Positions 8,767-17,960 of a DNA stretch of 64,000 nucleotides are shown here, in pieces. This stretch comes from Bryobacterales bacterium. GTDB lineage: Bacteria > Acidobacteriota > Terriglobia > Bryobacterales > Bryobacteraceae. The stretch is taken from assembly GCA_016713735.1 (NCBI GenBank), contig JADJOP010000032.1, positions 310,001 to 374,000 on the forward strand, written 5' to 3'. The notes under the pieces were generated by a model. It was given only the letters and a program-made list of their open reading frames with translations, did not search any database and was not told where the DNA came from. Numbering within the stretch: position 1 is the stretch's first letter; every line of letters begins with the position of its first letter. Both the position numbers and the translations under genes were made by a program.

Positions 8767-9930
8767 TCAATCGGAAACCCGCAGCGCGTCAATGATCGAC
8801 AGCCGCGACGCATTCCACGCCGGCACGAAACACGCCACCACGCCGAGCACCGCCGCCGACGCAAACCCGATCCAGATGATCTCGTTCGGCATGCGGATCG
8901 CACTGAAATCGGCAAATGTCGACGGAGCATTGCGCAGCAGGCCCACCAGCGCATTGGCCAGCCACAGCCCCACCGCCGCCCCGATCAGCGCAATCGTGAT
9001 CGATTCGCCAATGAGAATCCGTAAAATCTCCGACGGCGTGAAGCCAATCGTTTTCAGGATCCCCACCTCGCGCGTCCGTTCCCGCACACTCATCGCCATC
9101 GTGTTCGCCGTGATGAGAAACATCGTGAACGCCACCGCGCTCGAAATCATCAGGAAGAACAGCTTCACGTTCCCCAGAAAGGCCAGGAAGCTCAACTGGA
9201 ACGAGTGCTCCGTCTCGGTCAGCGTCTGCACCGCCGAATTGCGGAACAAATCGTCGATGCTGCGCGACACCACCGGCACCAGGTCCGTCGACCGCACATG
9301 GATCACCAGCGTCGAAATCTGGTCCATGCGGCCCCCTCCGCCAAAGCCCTTGTTCAAATACTCGTAGTGGAAAAACAGGTTCTCGTTGTCGTTGGCTGAT
9401 TCGTAGATGCCGCGAATCGTCAGATCGAGCGTCAAAGGAAAAATATCGCCCACGATCTGCAACTTGTCCCCCAGCTTGAACCCCAGCCGGTTGGCCAACT
9501 TCCGCCCCACGATGCACGCGCTGCGTTCCCGCTCAAACGCCAGCCGCTCCGCATCGGTCAACTTGTACTCCGGATACACCCGGAACAGCCGCTCCGGCTC
9601 CACCGCAAACCGCCCGAAGAAGTTGTTCGTGTCCCGGTTGTCCTTATACGTACCCCCGAACCACTGCAGAATCACCGCCTCTTCCACACCCGGCACCTGC
9701 AGAATCCGCGCCCGGTAGGAGATCGGAAACGGATTCGCCAGCGACACCCGGTTGCGCACAATCAGCCGCAGCGCTTGGTGCGGCGAGGCCTCCGAATAAT
9801 AAAAGTTGTTGTAGACCGCCCCCAACACCCCCAGCAGGCACAACGAAGCGGCCACGCTCATGATGGTCAGCAGACTCCGCCGCCGGTTGCGGAGGCTGTT
9901 GCGAACGATAAGAGGTAGGAAGCCGATCAC
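8767..9930 (-). CDS. ABC transporter permease, FtsX/MacB type (first gene of the exporter operon)
   Basis: A protein of 387 residues with the same topology as its downstream neighbour. It has an N-terminal helix at about 20-40, a periplasmic domain with MacB-PCD character, and three C-terminal helices with the FtsX signature (MAMSVRERTREVGILKTIGFTPSEIL). The start codon is GTG (MIGFLPLIVRNSLRNRRR). Only 26 nt separate it from the divergent tadA start, so promoters of the two genes must overlap. Operon order is permease, permease, adaptor, ATPase. Two near-equal permeases with one ATPase differ from the fused MacB of Proteobacteria. Confidence 0.88.
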   Translation of the reverse strand: MIGFLPLIVRNSLRNRRRSLLTIMSVAASLCLLGVLGAVYNNFYYSEASPHQALRLIVRNRVSLANPFPISYRARILQVPGVEEAVILQWFGGTYKDNRDTNNFFGRFAVEPERLFRVYPEYKLTDAERLAFERERSACIVGRKLANRLGFKLGDKLQIVGDIFPLTLDLTIRGIYESANDNENLFFHYEYLNKGFGGGGRMDQISTLVIHVRSTDLVPVVSRSIDDLFRNSAVQTLTETEHSFQLSFLAFLGNVKLFFLMISSAVAFTMFLITANTMAMSVRERTREVGILKTIGFTPSEILRILIGESITIALIGAAVGLWLANALVGLLRNAPSTFADFSAIRMPNEIIWIGFASAAVLGVVACFVPAWNASRLSIIDALRVSD

Positions 9931-9956
9931 CCTGGTATCATTTTACGGTTCCGGTC

Positions 9957-10445
9957 TTGCCTTCGTTCACTCAAACCGACGAAACACGCCGATCCGCCGA
10001 CGAACGGTGGATGAATGAAGCCCTGCGCCTCGCCCGCCTCGCCGCCGAACGCGGCGAAGTCCCCGTCGGCGCCGTCCTCGTCATCGACGATCAACTCATC
10101 GCCGAAGGCCACAACTGCCCCATCTCCGCAAACGACCCCACCGCCCACGCCGAAATCAAGGCCCTCCGCGCCGCCGCCACCCGCCTCGGCAACTACCGCC
10201 TTGAAGGCGCCGTCCTCTACTCCACCCTCGAACCCTGCGTCATGTGCGCCGGCGCTCTCGTCCACGCCCGCGTCGCCCGCATCGTTTTCGGCGCCCGCGA
10301 CCTCCGCTTCGGCGGCGTCCGCAGCAAATTCCAACTCGCCGACTCCGACCTCCTCAACCACCGCATCGAAATCACCGAAGGCATCCTCGGCGCCGAATGC
10401 GCCCAACTCCTCAAGGACTTCTTCGAACCCAAACGAGCCCAATAA
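9957..10445 (+). CDS. tadA: tRNA-specific adenosine deaminase TadA
   Basis: A protein of 162 residues. It has the cytidine-deaminase-fold zinc motifs HAE (H64, E66, in DPTAHAEIKAL) and PCVMC (C94, C97, in LEPCVMCAGA). The body closely follows TadA (GEVPVGAVLV, FGARDLRFGG, RIEITEGIL). It deaminates adenosine 34 of tRNA-Arg(ACG) to inosine. The TTG start at 9957 gives the usual short N-terminal helix before DERWMNEALRLA. An in-frame ATG at 10011 would begin at MNEALR and lose part of that helix, so TTG is preferred but not certain. It is divergent from the ABC exporter operon. Confidence 0.93.
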   Translation: MPSFTQTDETRRSADERWMNEALRLARLAAERGEVPVGAVLVIDDQLIAEGHNCPISANDPTAHAEIKALRAAATRLGNYRLEGAVLYSTLEPCVMCAGALVHARVARIVFGARDLRFGGVRSKFQLADSDLLNHRIEITEGILGAECAQLLKDFFEPKRAQ

Positions 10446-10483
10446 AAAAGGGCCGGCCGCCCCCATGTCGAGAGCGCCGGCCC
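10443..10483 (-). terminator. intrinsic terminator reading leftwards
   Basis: A perfect 8-bp stem GGGCCGGC (10450-10457) pairs with GCCGGCCC (10476-10483). On the minus strand it is followed directly by CTTTTTTATT. It is oriented to stop transcription coming from the two TonB receptor genes. It also overlaps the tadA stop codon, so it sits at the convergent boundary. On the + strand no T-run follows the stem. Confidence 0.6.
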
Positions 10484-10720
10484 AGGTTCTTGTCCCACCG
10501 GCCCCACAGGCGCGCCCGGCATGGTTCGCCAGGCAGCGTCCGTTGTGCGCGGTGCGCCAGGCGGCCGGCGTGTTGCCGGGCGGTCGTGCGGTCAGGGGAA
10601 AGCCCACAGGCGGGGCGTTGCCCGGTCCGTTCTGCGCGGCAAAACCCTGAGGGCCCAGTCCGGAGCGCACAGGGCCGAGGCGGCGTTTTCCGCCGCCCGG
10701 CTCCGTTGTGCGCGCTTAAG
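10484..10720. other. GC-rich gene-free stretch between tadA and receptor gene
   Basis: No credible gene is visible. The stretch is very GC-rich, with many short CCGG/GCGC words. A strong hairpin, GGCGGCG (10679-10685) with CGCCGCC (10691-10697) around a TTTTC loop, lies just after the receptor stop codon on the minus strand. It lacks a following T-run, so it may stabilise the mRNA 3' end rather than terminate. The real terminator is at 10443-10483. Confidence 0.5.
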
Positions 10721-13700
10721 CTAAAAGTTCAGCTTCAGACCCACTTGCAGTTGCCGCATGTTCGTGCGCGTGCCTGTGATCTGACCAAAGTTGCCAGCCG
10801 ACACGTTCGTGCTCGGATTGCCCCAATTCGGATGATTCGGAAAATTGAACCACTCGAACCGGAGTTGCAGGAATCGCCGTTCGGACTTCAGATTGAAGTT
10901 CTTCAGCATACTGAAGTCCCAACCGATAATCCCCGGCCCGGTAAGCGTGTTTCGTCCTACATTGCCGTGTGTGCCGTTCGCGTTGCGAACGAACGCCGCC
11001 GTGTTGAAGAACCGCTGCGGATCCTGCTGGCCCCGGTCAAGCGCCGCGTCCACCCCGGTCGAGTTCGGCCGGTCGAAGAACGCACCCGTATTGGAGGCGT
11101 CCTGGCCGTTGGTGACCGTAATCGGGAAGCCCGTTTGCAGCGTGAAGATCGTGCTCAGCTGCCAGCCACCGGCCACCGCGTTGGCGACGGCATTGTCGAT
11201 GTTCATCTGACGTCCCTTGCCGAACGGCAGATCCCATAGCAACGACGTCACCGCACGCTGCCGCGTGTCATGACTCGAACGCGCCCGTTCGCACTCCCGG
11301 CAGTAACTGTTCTGCGGGAACAGCGTGTCGCCGCCTTGATTGCGAATCGCCGTGGCCGTATCGATGGACTTGGCCCACGTGTAGCTCAATAGGTAGGTCA
11401 GCCCGTTCGAGTACCGCTTAGTGAACTTCGCGGCCAGCGAATGGTAGTTCCCATTGCCACCGTTGTCCACCAATTGGATGCGCCCAAACTGCGGAAAGGG
11501 TGAGCGCTCGAACACCGCCCGCCGGTCCAAGGCCGGGTCCGCCGGAATCGCTTCATTCACCGCCCGCAGCGACTCCAGACGGTGGCTGACACTGCCCAGA
11601 TAGCCCACTTCGAGCACCATGTTCGACGGCAGTTCGCGCTGCACGTTCATCATCCATTGCTGCGTGTACGGCGTGCGGCGGTCATACGGATTGGCGAAGG
11701 TGTACGGCCGCGGCACGTTGGCCACCCCGCCCGCTACCGACGACAGCGCATTGTTCCAGGTCAGGTGCGGAATGTCGGTGCGGGAGTTGTCCCGGAGACG
11801 GCCCGCCAGGTTGCGCGACATGTCGAAACGCGGGTTGCCCGTGTCCTGGGAATAAAAAACGCCAGCACCGGCGCGAATCACCCACTTCTCCGAAGGCGAA
11901 TACGAAAGACCGAACCGCGGGGCAAAGTCATTCTTGTCCAACCCAACGAGACGGTTGCCCAGCGTGCCGTCACACCGCACCGCGATGTTCGGCCAGCGCA
12001 GGTTGATCCCTTCATAGCAATTCTGCCGCGGGTCGCCTTGCCGCATGAAGAACGGGTGGAGGCTTTGATCGGCGACATTCGGCGCCGCCAGCGTCGTCCG
12101 CAGGTCGTTCGTCACGATGCCGTTGAACAACGTCCCCGTCTGGTCTTCCCACGGCGGCGTGTATTCGTAACGCAGCCCGAAGTTGATCGTCAACTTCTGC
12201 GACACCCGGTACACATCGTCGAAATACATGGCAAAGCCGGTGGCGCGGAATTTCGCGGCAGCAATCGAAACCGCCGCTTCGGCCTGAAACGTTTCGCCCA
12301 ACAGGAAATCGGCGAAGTTGTCGCCGCTGCGTCCCGTCAGTGCCAGACTGCGCGTCGCATTATTGGTGAACGTGAACTGGCCCCGCGCGAACTGATTCCC
12401 CACCTGATCGTACCGGTCCTGGCGAATCTCGCCGCCAAACTTGAAGCTGTGCTTCCCGCGAATCATCGAGAAGTTATCCACAAACTGAATGGCGCCGTTA
12501 TCCACCTCGTACGGCCCCTCCGAGCTGTTCCCGAAGCCAGCGTACACCCCTTGCAGCGAAACGTTCGGAATGCCCCACTGCACCTCTGGACCGCTCGCCA
12601 ATCCCGGAATCTTCAACTCGCCGACAACGTCCCGCGAAAACGCAAGCTCCGGACCGTTGGTGTTATAGAACTTCGTGAACCCGAATCGCGCCTCGTTCAC
12701 CGTGCTCGCCGACAACACCCGCGTGTTGGAAACCATGTACTGCTTGAAGTTGCTCACGATCTTGTCGCCGTTCAGCCGCAGTTGGTCCACCTGCTGATTC
12801 TCATCACCCCAACTGTACCGGCCGGACCACTGCGAATTGGAACTCTCCACAACGTCGAACCGGCCCGTGAATTGATCGCGGTTCACCGGCGTGCCCCGCG
12901 AGTACACGTGGTTGTTCCGCAAATCGGCGTTGGAAAGGTTGGGCGTGGGAAGGAACTCTAGCAGTTGGCGCGAGATCGGATGGATCCGCGAGGTCGGAAG
13001 TACGTTTCCCGGAAACAGTTGCGCCACATTGCTGCCCGCCGTGCGCGTCCGCGGATCATAGATCCCCAGCGAGCGAATCGCCGCGTTCGGCGTGTTGATC
13101 ACGTCAAGGAAGTTGCCCCCCTGCATCGCCGCTGATGGCAGGCTCGCCACCGACTGCACCTGCCGCCTCTGCCGGAACCACTCATAGTTGGTCATGAAGA
13201 ACAACCGGTTCTTTCCATCGACAACCTTGGGTATCGAGATCGGGCCTCCCAGCGTGAAACCAAACTGGTTCCACTTGAACGGATCCTTCGGCGGCCGCGC
13301 CGCGGTAAAGGCATAGTTCTTCGCATCCAGCTTGTCGTTGCGCAGAAAGTAGAACAACGTCCCGTGATATTCGTTCGAGCCCGGCTTGGTCGACATGTTA
13401 ATCTGCGTCGCCCCGCGCCCAAACTCAGCCGGATACACGCCGGATTGCACCTTGAACTCCTGCAACGCGTCCACCGACGGCAGCACCACGAAGGTGTTGA
13501 AGTTCGGGTCCGTGTTCTCCACGCCATCCAGCGTGTAGCGGTTATACTGCGCGCGGTGACCGCCCACCGAAATACTCTGTTCGGAACGGACACCTCCCTG
13601 CCGTGAGTTCGCCTGGCCCGCCGACGGAAAGCCAAAACTCACGTTCGGCGCCAGCGCCACCAGGTTGAACGCGTTGCGCCCGGCCAGCGGCAACTCGAGA

Positions 13701-14119
13701 ATCCTCTTGTTGTCGATCACCGTGCCCACCGTCGCGTTCTCACTTTGCAACAGCGCCGCCTGCGCCGAAACCTCAATCGATTCCGACACCGAGCCCACCT
13801 GCATCTCAATGTTGATGCGCGCGCTCAACTGCACTTCCACCGCGATCCCAGAGCGGTTGAAAGTCTTGAATCCCTGCTTCTCCGCCTTCAACACATACTG
13901 CCCAGGTTGCAAGGCGGGAAAGGCGTAAATCCCGTCATCGTTTGACTGCGTCGAACGCGTCGCGTTCGTTCCCACGTTCGTCAGCGTAATTGTTACTCCT
14001 CCGACGACCGCGCCAGATTGGTCGCGGACTTCGCCGGAAATATCCCCGAATGTCTGGCCCAACACCAGGCCCGGCAAACAGAGTGTGAGCATAAGACAGA
14101 ACAGCATCTTCCTCATCAT
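10721..14119 (-). CDS. Oar-type TonB-dependent outer-membrane receptor with carboxypeptidase-regulatory-like domain
   Basis: About 1132 residues from the ATG at 14119. That start is chosen because AAAGGA lies just upstream and a signal peptide follows (MRKMLFCLMLTLCLPGLVLG). A CarboxypepD_reg-like beta-sandwich lies at about 22-105 (GDISGEVRDQSGAVVGGVTI, then GQYVLKAEKQGF). A plug domain follows (ELPLAGRNAFNLVALAPNVSF, TLDGVENTD), then a very long beta-barrel ending in a terminal Phe (LQVGLKLNF) as expected for BAM-inserted barrels. These receptors are abundant in Acidobacteria and usually lack a SusD partner; none is present here. A paralogue lies 102 nt upstream on the same strand. Substrate unknown; oligosaccharides or metal complexes are possible. 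Confidence 0.88.
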   Translation of the reverse strand: MMRKMLFCLMLTLCLPGLVLGQTFGDISGEVRDQSGAVVGGVTITLTNVGTNATRSTQSNDDGIYAFPALQPGQYVLKAEKQGFKTFNRSGIAVEVQLSARINIEMQVGSVSESIEVSAQAALLQSENATVGTVIDNKRILELPLAGRNAFNLVALAPNVSFGFPSAGQANSRQGGVRSEQSISVGGHRAQYNRYTLDGVENTDPNFNTFVVLPSVDALQEFKVQSGVYPAEFGRGATQINMSTKPGSNEYHGTLFYFLRNDKLDAKNYAFTAARPPKDPFKWNQFGFTLGGPISIPKVVDGKNRLFFMTNYEWFRQRRQVQSVASLPSAAMQGGNFLDVINTPNAAIRSLGIYDPRTRTAGSNVAQLFPGNVLPTSRIHPISRQLLEFLPTPNLSNADLRNNHVYSRGTPVNRDQFTGRFDVVESSNSQWSGRYSWGDENQQVDQLRLNGDKIVSNFKQYMVSNTRVLSASTVNEARFGFTKFYNTNGPELAFSRDVVGELKIPGLASGPEVQWGIPNVSLQGVYAGFGNSSEGPYEVDNGAIQFVDNFSMIRGKHSFKFGGEIRQDRYDQVGNQFARGQFTFTNNATRSLALTGRSGDNFADFLLGETFQAEAAVSIAAAKFRATGFAMYFDDVYRVSQKLTINFGLRYEYTPPWEDQTGTLFNGIVTNDLRTTLAAPNVADQSLHPFFMRQGDPRQNCYEGINLRWPNIAVRCDGTLGNRLVGLDKNDFAPRFGLSYSPSEKWVIRAGAGVFYSQDTGNPRFDMSRNLAGRLRDNSRTDIPHLTWNNALSSVAGGVANVPRPYTFANPYDRRTPYTQQWMMNVQRELPSNMVLEVGYLGSVSHRLESLRAVNEAIPADPALDRRAVFERSPFPQFGRIQLVDNGGNGNYHSLAAKFTKRYSNGLTYLLSYTWAKSIDTATAIRNQGGDTLFPQNSYCRECERARSSHDTRQRAVTSLLWDLPFGKGRQMNIDNAVANAVAGGWQLSTIFTLQTGFPITVTNGQDASNTGAFFDRPNSTGVDAALDRGQQDPQRFFNTAAFVRNANGTHGNVGRNTLTGPGIIGWDFSMLKNFNLKSERRFLQLRFEWFNFPNHPNWGNPSTNVSAGNFGQITGTRTNMRQLQVGLKLNF

Positions 14120-14221
14120 GCGTCTGATTCCTTTCTTGTGCGAAAGCACCCCTCATGCCCGCGAAGTTCTCATCCAACCGCCGTGGCCGGCGCGGGCCTC
14201 CGTGCCCGGCGGTCGGGTCTT

Positions 14222-17200
14222 TCAGAATTGGAAGCGCAGCGCCAGTTGAATCTGCCGGTTGTTGCCCACCGTGGCCGTAATGCGGCCAGCAGCCGGGTTG
14301 CCGATAGTCGCGTTCGGCAGATCGAACTGCGGCGTGTTGAACAGGTTGAACGTCTCCAGCCGGAACTGCGCCCTGGAGTTCTCCGTCACCTGGAAGTTCT
14401 TGAACAACGACCAGTCCAGGTTCACGCGCCCCGGCCCATACAGCGCATTGCGCGCGCTGTTGCCGAAGGTGAACTGCTGCGGGATGCCCCACACAGCCCC
14501 CGCCGTGTTGAACGACGTGTCGAACCAGCGGAACGGATCAGGATTGTCCAGTGTCCCTTCGCCCAGCCGGTCCGGACGGCTGCCGCCCGCGTTCGACACC
14601 GATGTCTGCAACGTCGGCGTGTACGGCAACCCCGTCTGCAACGTCAGAATCGCGTTCGTGTCCCAACCGCCCAATGCGAAGTTCGCCGCCCGCGATCCGC
14701 CAAAGTCCATCCGCCGGCCCTTGCCGAACGGCAGCGCGTAGTTCACGCTCTGCGTGAACCGGTGGCGAATGTCAAACCCGCTCGCCCCCCGTTCGCAGTC
14801 GTGCCGGCAGCGCCTGTCCTGCGGTATCGGTCCGTTGGCCGCACCGCCAAATGCGTTCTGCACCGTGTCAATCGAGTGTGACCACGTGTAGGCCGATAGC
14901 AGCCCCAGCCCGCCGCTGAACCGCCGCTCCAGCGACGCTTGCAGCGAATGGTAGTTCGATAGCCCGTCCGACACCATGTAGTTCACGCTCGGCACCCTCG
15001 GCGCAATCGTGAAGAGCGGCCGCCGCGGGTCCGGCCCGCCCGGCCCTGGCGTCGGTTGGTTGAACTCATACGTCGTGTCCAGCCGCCGCCCCACGTTGCC
15101 CACATAGCCGATCTTCGCCACCAGCTCCTGCGGCAACTGCTGCTGGATCTGGAAGTTGAACTGCGGCGTGTATCCCGAGCGGAAATTCGGGATCACCGCC
15201 AGCATCCCCCCCTCCGGATTATTCGCCACCGTGTCAAACACTAGATTCGGAATTGGCCGGAACCCGTCCTGCACCCGCCGCGGATTCGGGTTGAACTGGT
15301 TGATGCTCTCAATGTTGATCGGCCCGAACGGCAGTTGCCGGTGGCGCCGGATGTACACGTTCTCGCTCCCCGAGGGGTTGTAGAACATCCCGATCCCGCC
15401 GCGTACCACCGTCCCGCTTCTCACGCGATAGGCAAAGCCAAATCGAGGCGCAAAGTTGTTCCGGTCCGGCAGCACACCCGTCCGCGCATCCGTGTTGAAG
15501 CCCGCAATCAGCAGCTTGCCCGTCGTCACATCAAAGTTCGTCTGCCGGTTGGCCACTTCAATCACGGGCGTGTCGTACTCATACCGCAGCCCGATGTTCA
15601 ACGTCAGCCGGCTGTTCACCTTCCAGTCGTCTTGCAGGTAAAAGCTGTACTCGGTGATGCGGAAACCCGGATACACCAGCGTGAAATCCTGCTCAATCGT
15701 GCTCGGCGTGCCCAACAGAAACGCCGCCATCGTCTCGCCCGTGTTCCCGGTCGAGTTCGGGTTGTCGGTGAACGTGCGCCCGAAGTTGAAGCGCCCGTTG
15801 CCGCGGTTGGTCTGGTATTGCGTAATCTGCCGCCGCCGCGCGTCAAAGCCAAACTTCACCGAGTGCGCCCCCTGCAGCTTCGTGAAGTCCACACGCGGGT
15901 GGAACGTGTTGTTGATCCGGAAAATCGGCAGCGACCGCGTCTGCCCAATGCCAAAGTAGCCGCCCGGCGAGATGATCGGCACACCGTCCGACTGCGGACC
16001 CTGGTTCGATCCCTTGAAGCCCAGCTTCTCGCCCAACTGCGCCCCCGGCGCCGCGCCTTCCTGCAGGAAGACGAGGTTAAACCGGTTGTAGCCCATCTTC
16101 GCTTCCATGATGAACGTCGGCGTGATCGTGCGAATCCAGCTCGTCACCGCGTGAAAGGAGTGCAGCGTCGAATCGCCCGCGAACGTATCTTCATTGCCCA
16201 ACCCCAGCGCCTGGTCAAAGCCGGGCACACGGCTGTTGGGGAACGTCGAGGGCCGCGACGTTGTCGTATCCTGCCGCGAGAAACGGCCAAACACCGTGTT
16301 CTTCTCATTCCAGTTCCAGTCGATGCGCCCGTCGCCCTGGTCCCAGCGCTGGCGGTCCTTCAACACCGCCGTGTAGTTGTTCGTCAGCGCCCCGTTCTGC
16401 GGCGCCGGATAGGCCTGAATCATCCGCGCCATCAGCGGATCAAACCGGCTCGCCGGAATCATCCGGTTCGCAAACGGCGTCCGCGTGAACCCGCTCGCCA
16501 CGCCCGCCGTCGCCACCGTCGTCGTCGGATCGAAGATGTCGCGTACGTTCGTGAAGTTCCCCGTCCGCATCTCCGTCGTCGGCACCGTGCTCAAAATCGT
16601 CCGCGCCTGGCTCCGCCGGAAACCCTCATAGTTGCCGAAGAAAAACAGCTTGTCCGGAACGATCTTCCCGCCCAGGCTCGCTCCAAACTGGTTCTGCTGG
16701 AACGGCGGCTTGGCCGTCGTCGACGGCACAAAATAGTTCTTCGCGTCCAGGTTGTCATTGCGCAGGAAGTTATAAAGCGACCCGTGCCACTCGTTCGAGC
16801 CCGACTTCGTCAGCACGTTGATCGTCGCCCCAGCGTTGCGCCCCTGGTCGGCCGCAAACAGGTTCGTCTGAATCTTGAACTCCTGCACCGCTTCCACCGA
16901 CGGCCGCAGCGCAATGGCCAGCGTCAGCCGCTCGTTGTTGTCGATGCCGTCAATCAGGAAGTTGTTCGATCCCTCGCGGTTGCCGTTGGCAAACAGCTCC
17001 GAGCCCGGCCGCAAATCGTCCGGCCTCGTCCCGCTCATAATCGTGCCCTTGGCTCCGAAGCCCACACCCACCACGCCTGGTCCCAGCGTCGCCAGTTGCA
17101 CGAAGTTGCGCCCGTTCAGCGGCAGGTCTTCAATCGCCTTCTTCTCCACCACCTGCCCGATCGCCGATGAGTCGCTCTCAATCAGCGGCGCTGCCCCCGT

Positions 17201-17557
17201 TACCTGCACCGTCTCGCTCACCGATCCCACCGTCAGCGTGAAATCCAGGCGCGCCGTCTGGTTCACCTCCAGCCGCACCGTGTCGCGGCTGATGGTCTGA
17301 AACCCTTGCTTCGTCACTTTGATGCGATACTCGCCCGGCGCCAGGAACGGTATCGTGTAGCTGCCGCTGTCATTCGTCGTGACTGTGCGCTCCACCCCCG
17401 TCGCTGTAGCCGTCGCTGCCACTTCCGCCCCCGGCGCCGCCGCGCCTGAGTTGTCCGTCACTTCGCCCGTCAACTGGGCCGTTGCCTGGGCATACAGCGC
17501 ACCCGTCGGGGCGAGCAGCAAGGCCAGGAGAACTACAAGGTATCCGCGAGACGACAT
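14222..17557 (-). CDS. Oar-type TonB-dependent outer-membrane receptor (tandem paralogue)
   Basis: About 1111 residues from the ATG at 17557, placed there by an AAGGAAA ribosome-binding site and a signal peptide (GYLVVLLALLLAPTGALYAQ); an ATG 8 codons further upstream is less likely. A CarboxypepD_reg-like domain lies at about 25-110, a plug with DLPLNGRNFVQLATLGPG and FLIDGIDNNE follows, then a large beta-barrel with terminal Phe (LALRFQF). It shares architecture with the gene downstream but differs clearly in sequence, so the duplication is old or the pair has specialised. The 102-nt gap holds an inverted repeat (ACCGCCG 14177-14183 with CGGCGGT 14207-14213), which could attenuate transcription into the second receptor. 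Confidence 0.88.
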   Translation of the reverse strand: MSSRGYLVVLLALLLAPTGALYAQATAQLTGEVTDNSGAAAPGAEVAATATATGVERTVTTNDSGSYTIPFLAPGEYRIKVTKQGFQTISRDTVRLEVNQTARLDFTLTVGSVSETVQVTGAAPLIESDSSAIGQVVEKKAIEDLPLNGRNFVQLATLGPGVVGVGFGAKGTIMSGTRPDDLRPGSELFANGNREGSNNFLIDGIDNNERLTLAIALRPSVEAVQEFKIQTNLFAADQGRNAGATINVLTKSGSNEWHGSLYNFLRNDNLDAKNYFVPSTTAKPPFQQNQFGASLGGKIVPDKLFFFGNYEGFRRSQARTILSTVPTTEMRTGNFTNVRDIFDPTTTVATAGVASGFTRTPFANRMIPASRFDPLMARMIQAYPAPQNGALTNNYTAVLKDRQRWDQGDGRIDWNWNEKNTVFGRFSRQDTTTSRPSTFPNSRVPGFDQALGLGNEDTFAGDSTLHSFHAVTSWIRTITPTFIMEAKMGYNRFNLVFLQEGAAPGAQLGEKLGFKGSNQGPQSDGVPIISPGGYFGIGQTRSLPIFRINNTFHPRVDFTKLQGAHSVKFGFDARRRQITQYQTNRGNGRFNFGRTFTDNPNSTGNTGETMAAFLLGTPSTIEQDFTLVYPGFRITEYSFYLQDDWKVNSRLTLNIGLRYEYDTPVIEVANRQTNFDVTTGKLLIAGFNTDARTGVLPDRNNFAPRFGFAYRVRSGTVVRGGIGMFYNPSGSENVYIRRHRQLPFGPINIESINQFNPNPRRVQDGFRPIPNLVFDTVANNPEGGMLAVIPNFRSGYTPQFNFQIQQQLPQELVAKIGYVGNVGRRLDTTYEFNQPTPGPGGPDPRRPLFTIAPRVPSVNYMVSDGLSNYHSLQASLERRFSGGLGLLSAYTWSHSIDTVQNAFGGAANGPIPQDRRCRHDCERGASGFDIRHRFTQSVNYALPFGKGRRMDFGGSRAANFALGGWDTNAILTLQTGLPYTPTLQTSVSNAGGSRPDRLGEGTLDNPDPFRWFDTSFNTAGAVWGIPQQFTFGNSARNALYGPGRVNLDWSLFKNFQVTENSRAQFRLETFNLFNTPQFDLPNATIGNPAAGRITATVGNNRQIQLALRFQF

Positions 17558-17960
17558 TGTCCGTTTCCTTTTCGCTTCCAAACTTCTGATTCACCACTCG
17601 GCCCGCCAATCAGGGGCGGCGCGTCATGGCTTGTGCTGGGATTGCTCGAAGGCCCTCATCCAAAGAAAGCGCACGGCGGCAAAGGAGAGAGCCGGCTTGG
17701 GCTCAACAGACGGTAGGAACCGCCTCCCTCAACGCGCGTGGCTTGCTCAGGACACCCGATTGCCCCTCCCCGTCTCGCCACCTGATTCGGCTTTGACCGC
17801 CCTCCGGCACTATCGCCAGATTGCGCTTACATCGAAGAACCAGACCGAGGTGACACAAAACAGGGGAAGATCGATGCTGCCCAGCTAACCTCTGTGGCAA
17901 GAGTATATATCAGATCGATGTCGATCGAGTAGGGGGGGTACCTGCGAGAACCGCCGGCGC
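17558..17960. promoter_or_regulatory. intergenic region upstream of the receptor pair
   Basis: No gene seen. It lies between the peptidase stop and the first receptor start, both on the minus strand, so the receptor promoter should be here. A locally AT-rich island at 17901-17912 (gagtatatatca) reads TATACT on the minus strand, a plausible -10, but no good -35 is visible. Next to it is a short dyad, GATCGA (17913-17918) TG TCGATC (17921-17926), a possible operator. Assignment is tentative. Confidence 0.35.

Noticed and set aside
12474..12482. Perfect DnaA box TTATCCACA
   Set aside because: Single copy inside a receptor gene, no cluster, no AT-rich unwinding element; expected by chance.
15335..17170. 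611-codon + strand frame rich in Arg/His/Pro
   Set aside because: Exact antisense of the second TonB receptor; composition typical of shadow frames in very GC-rich DNA.
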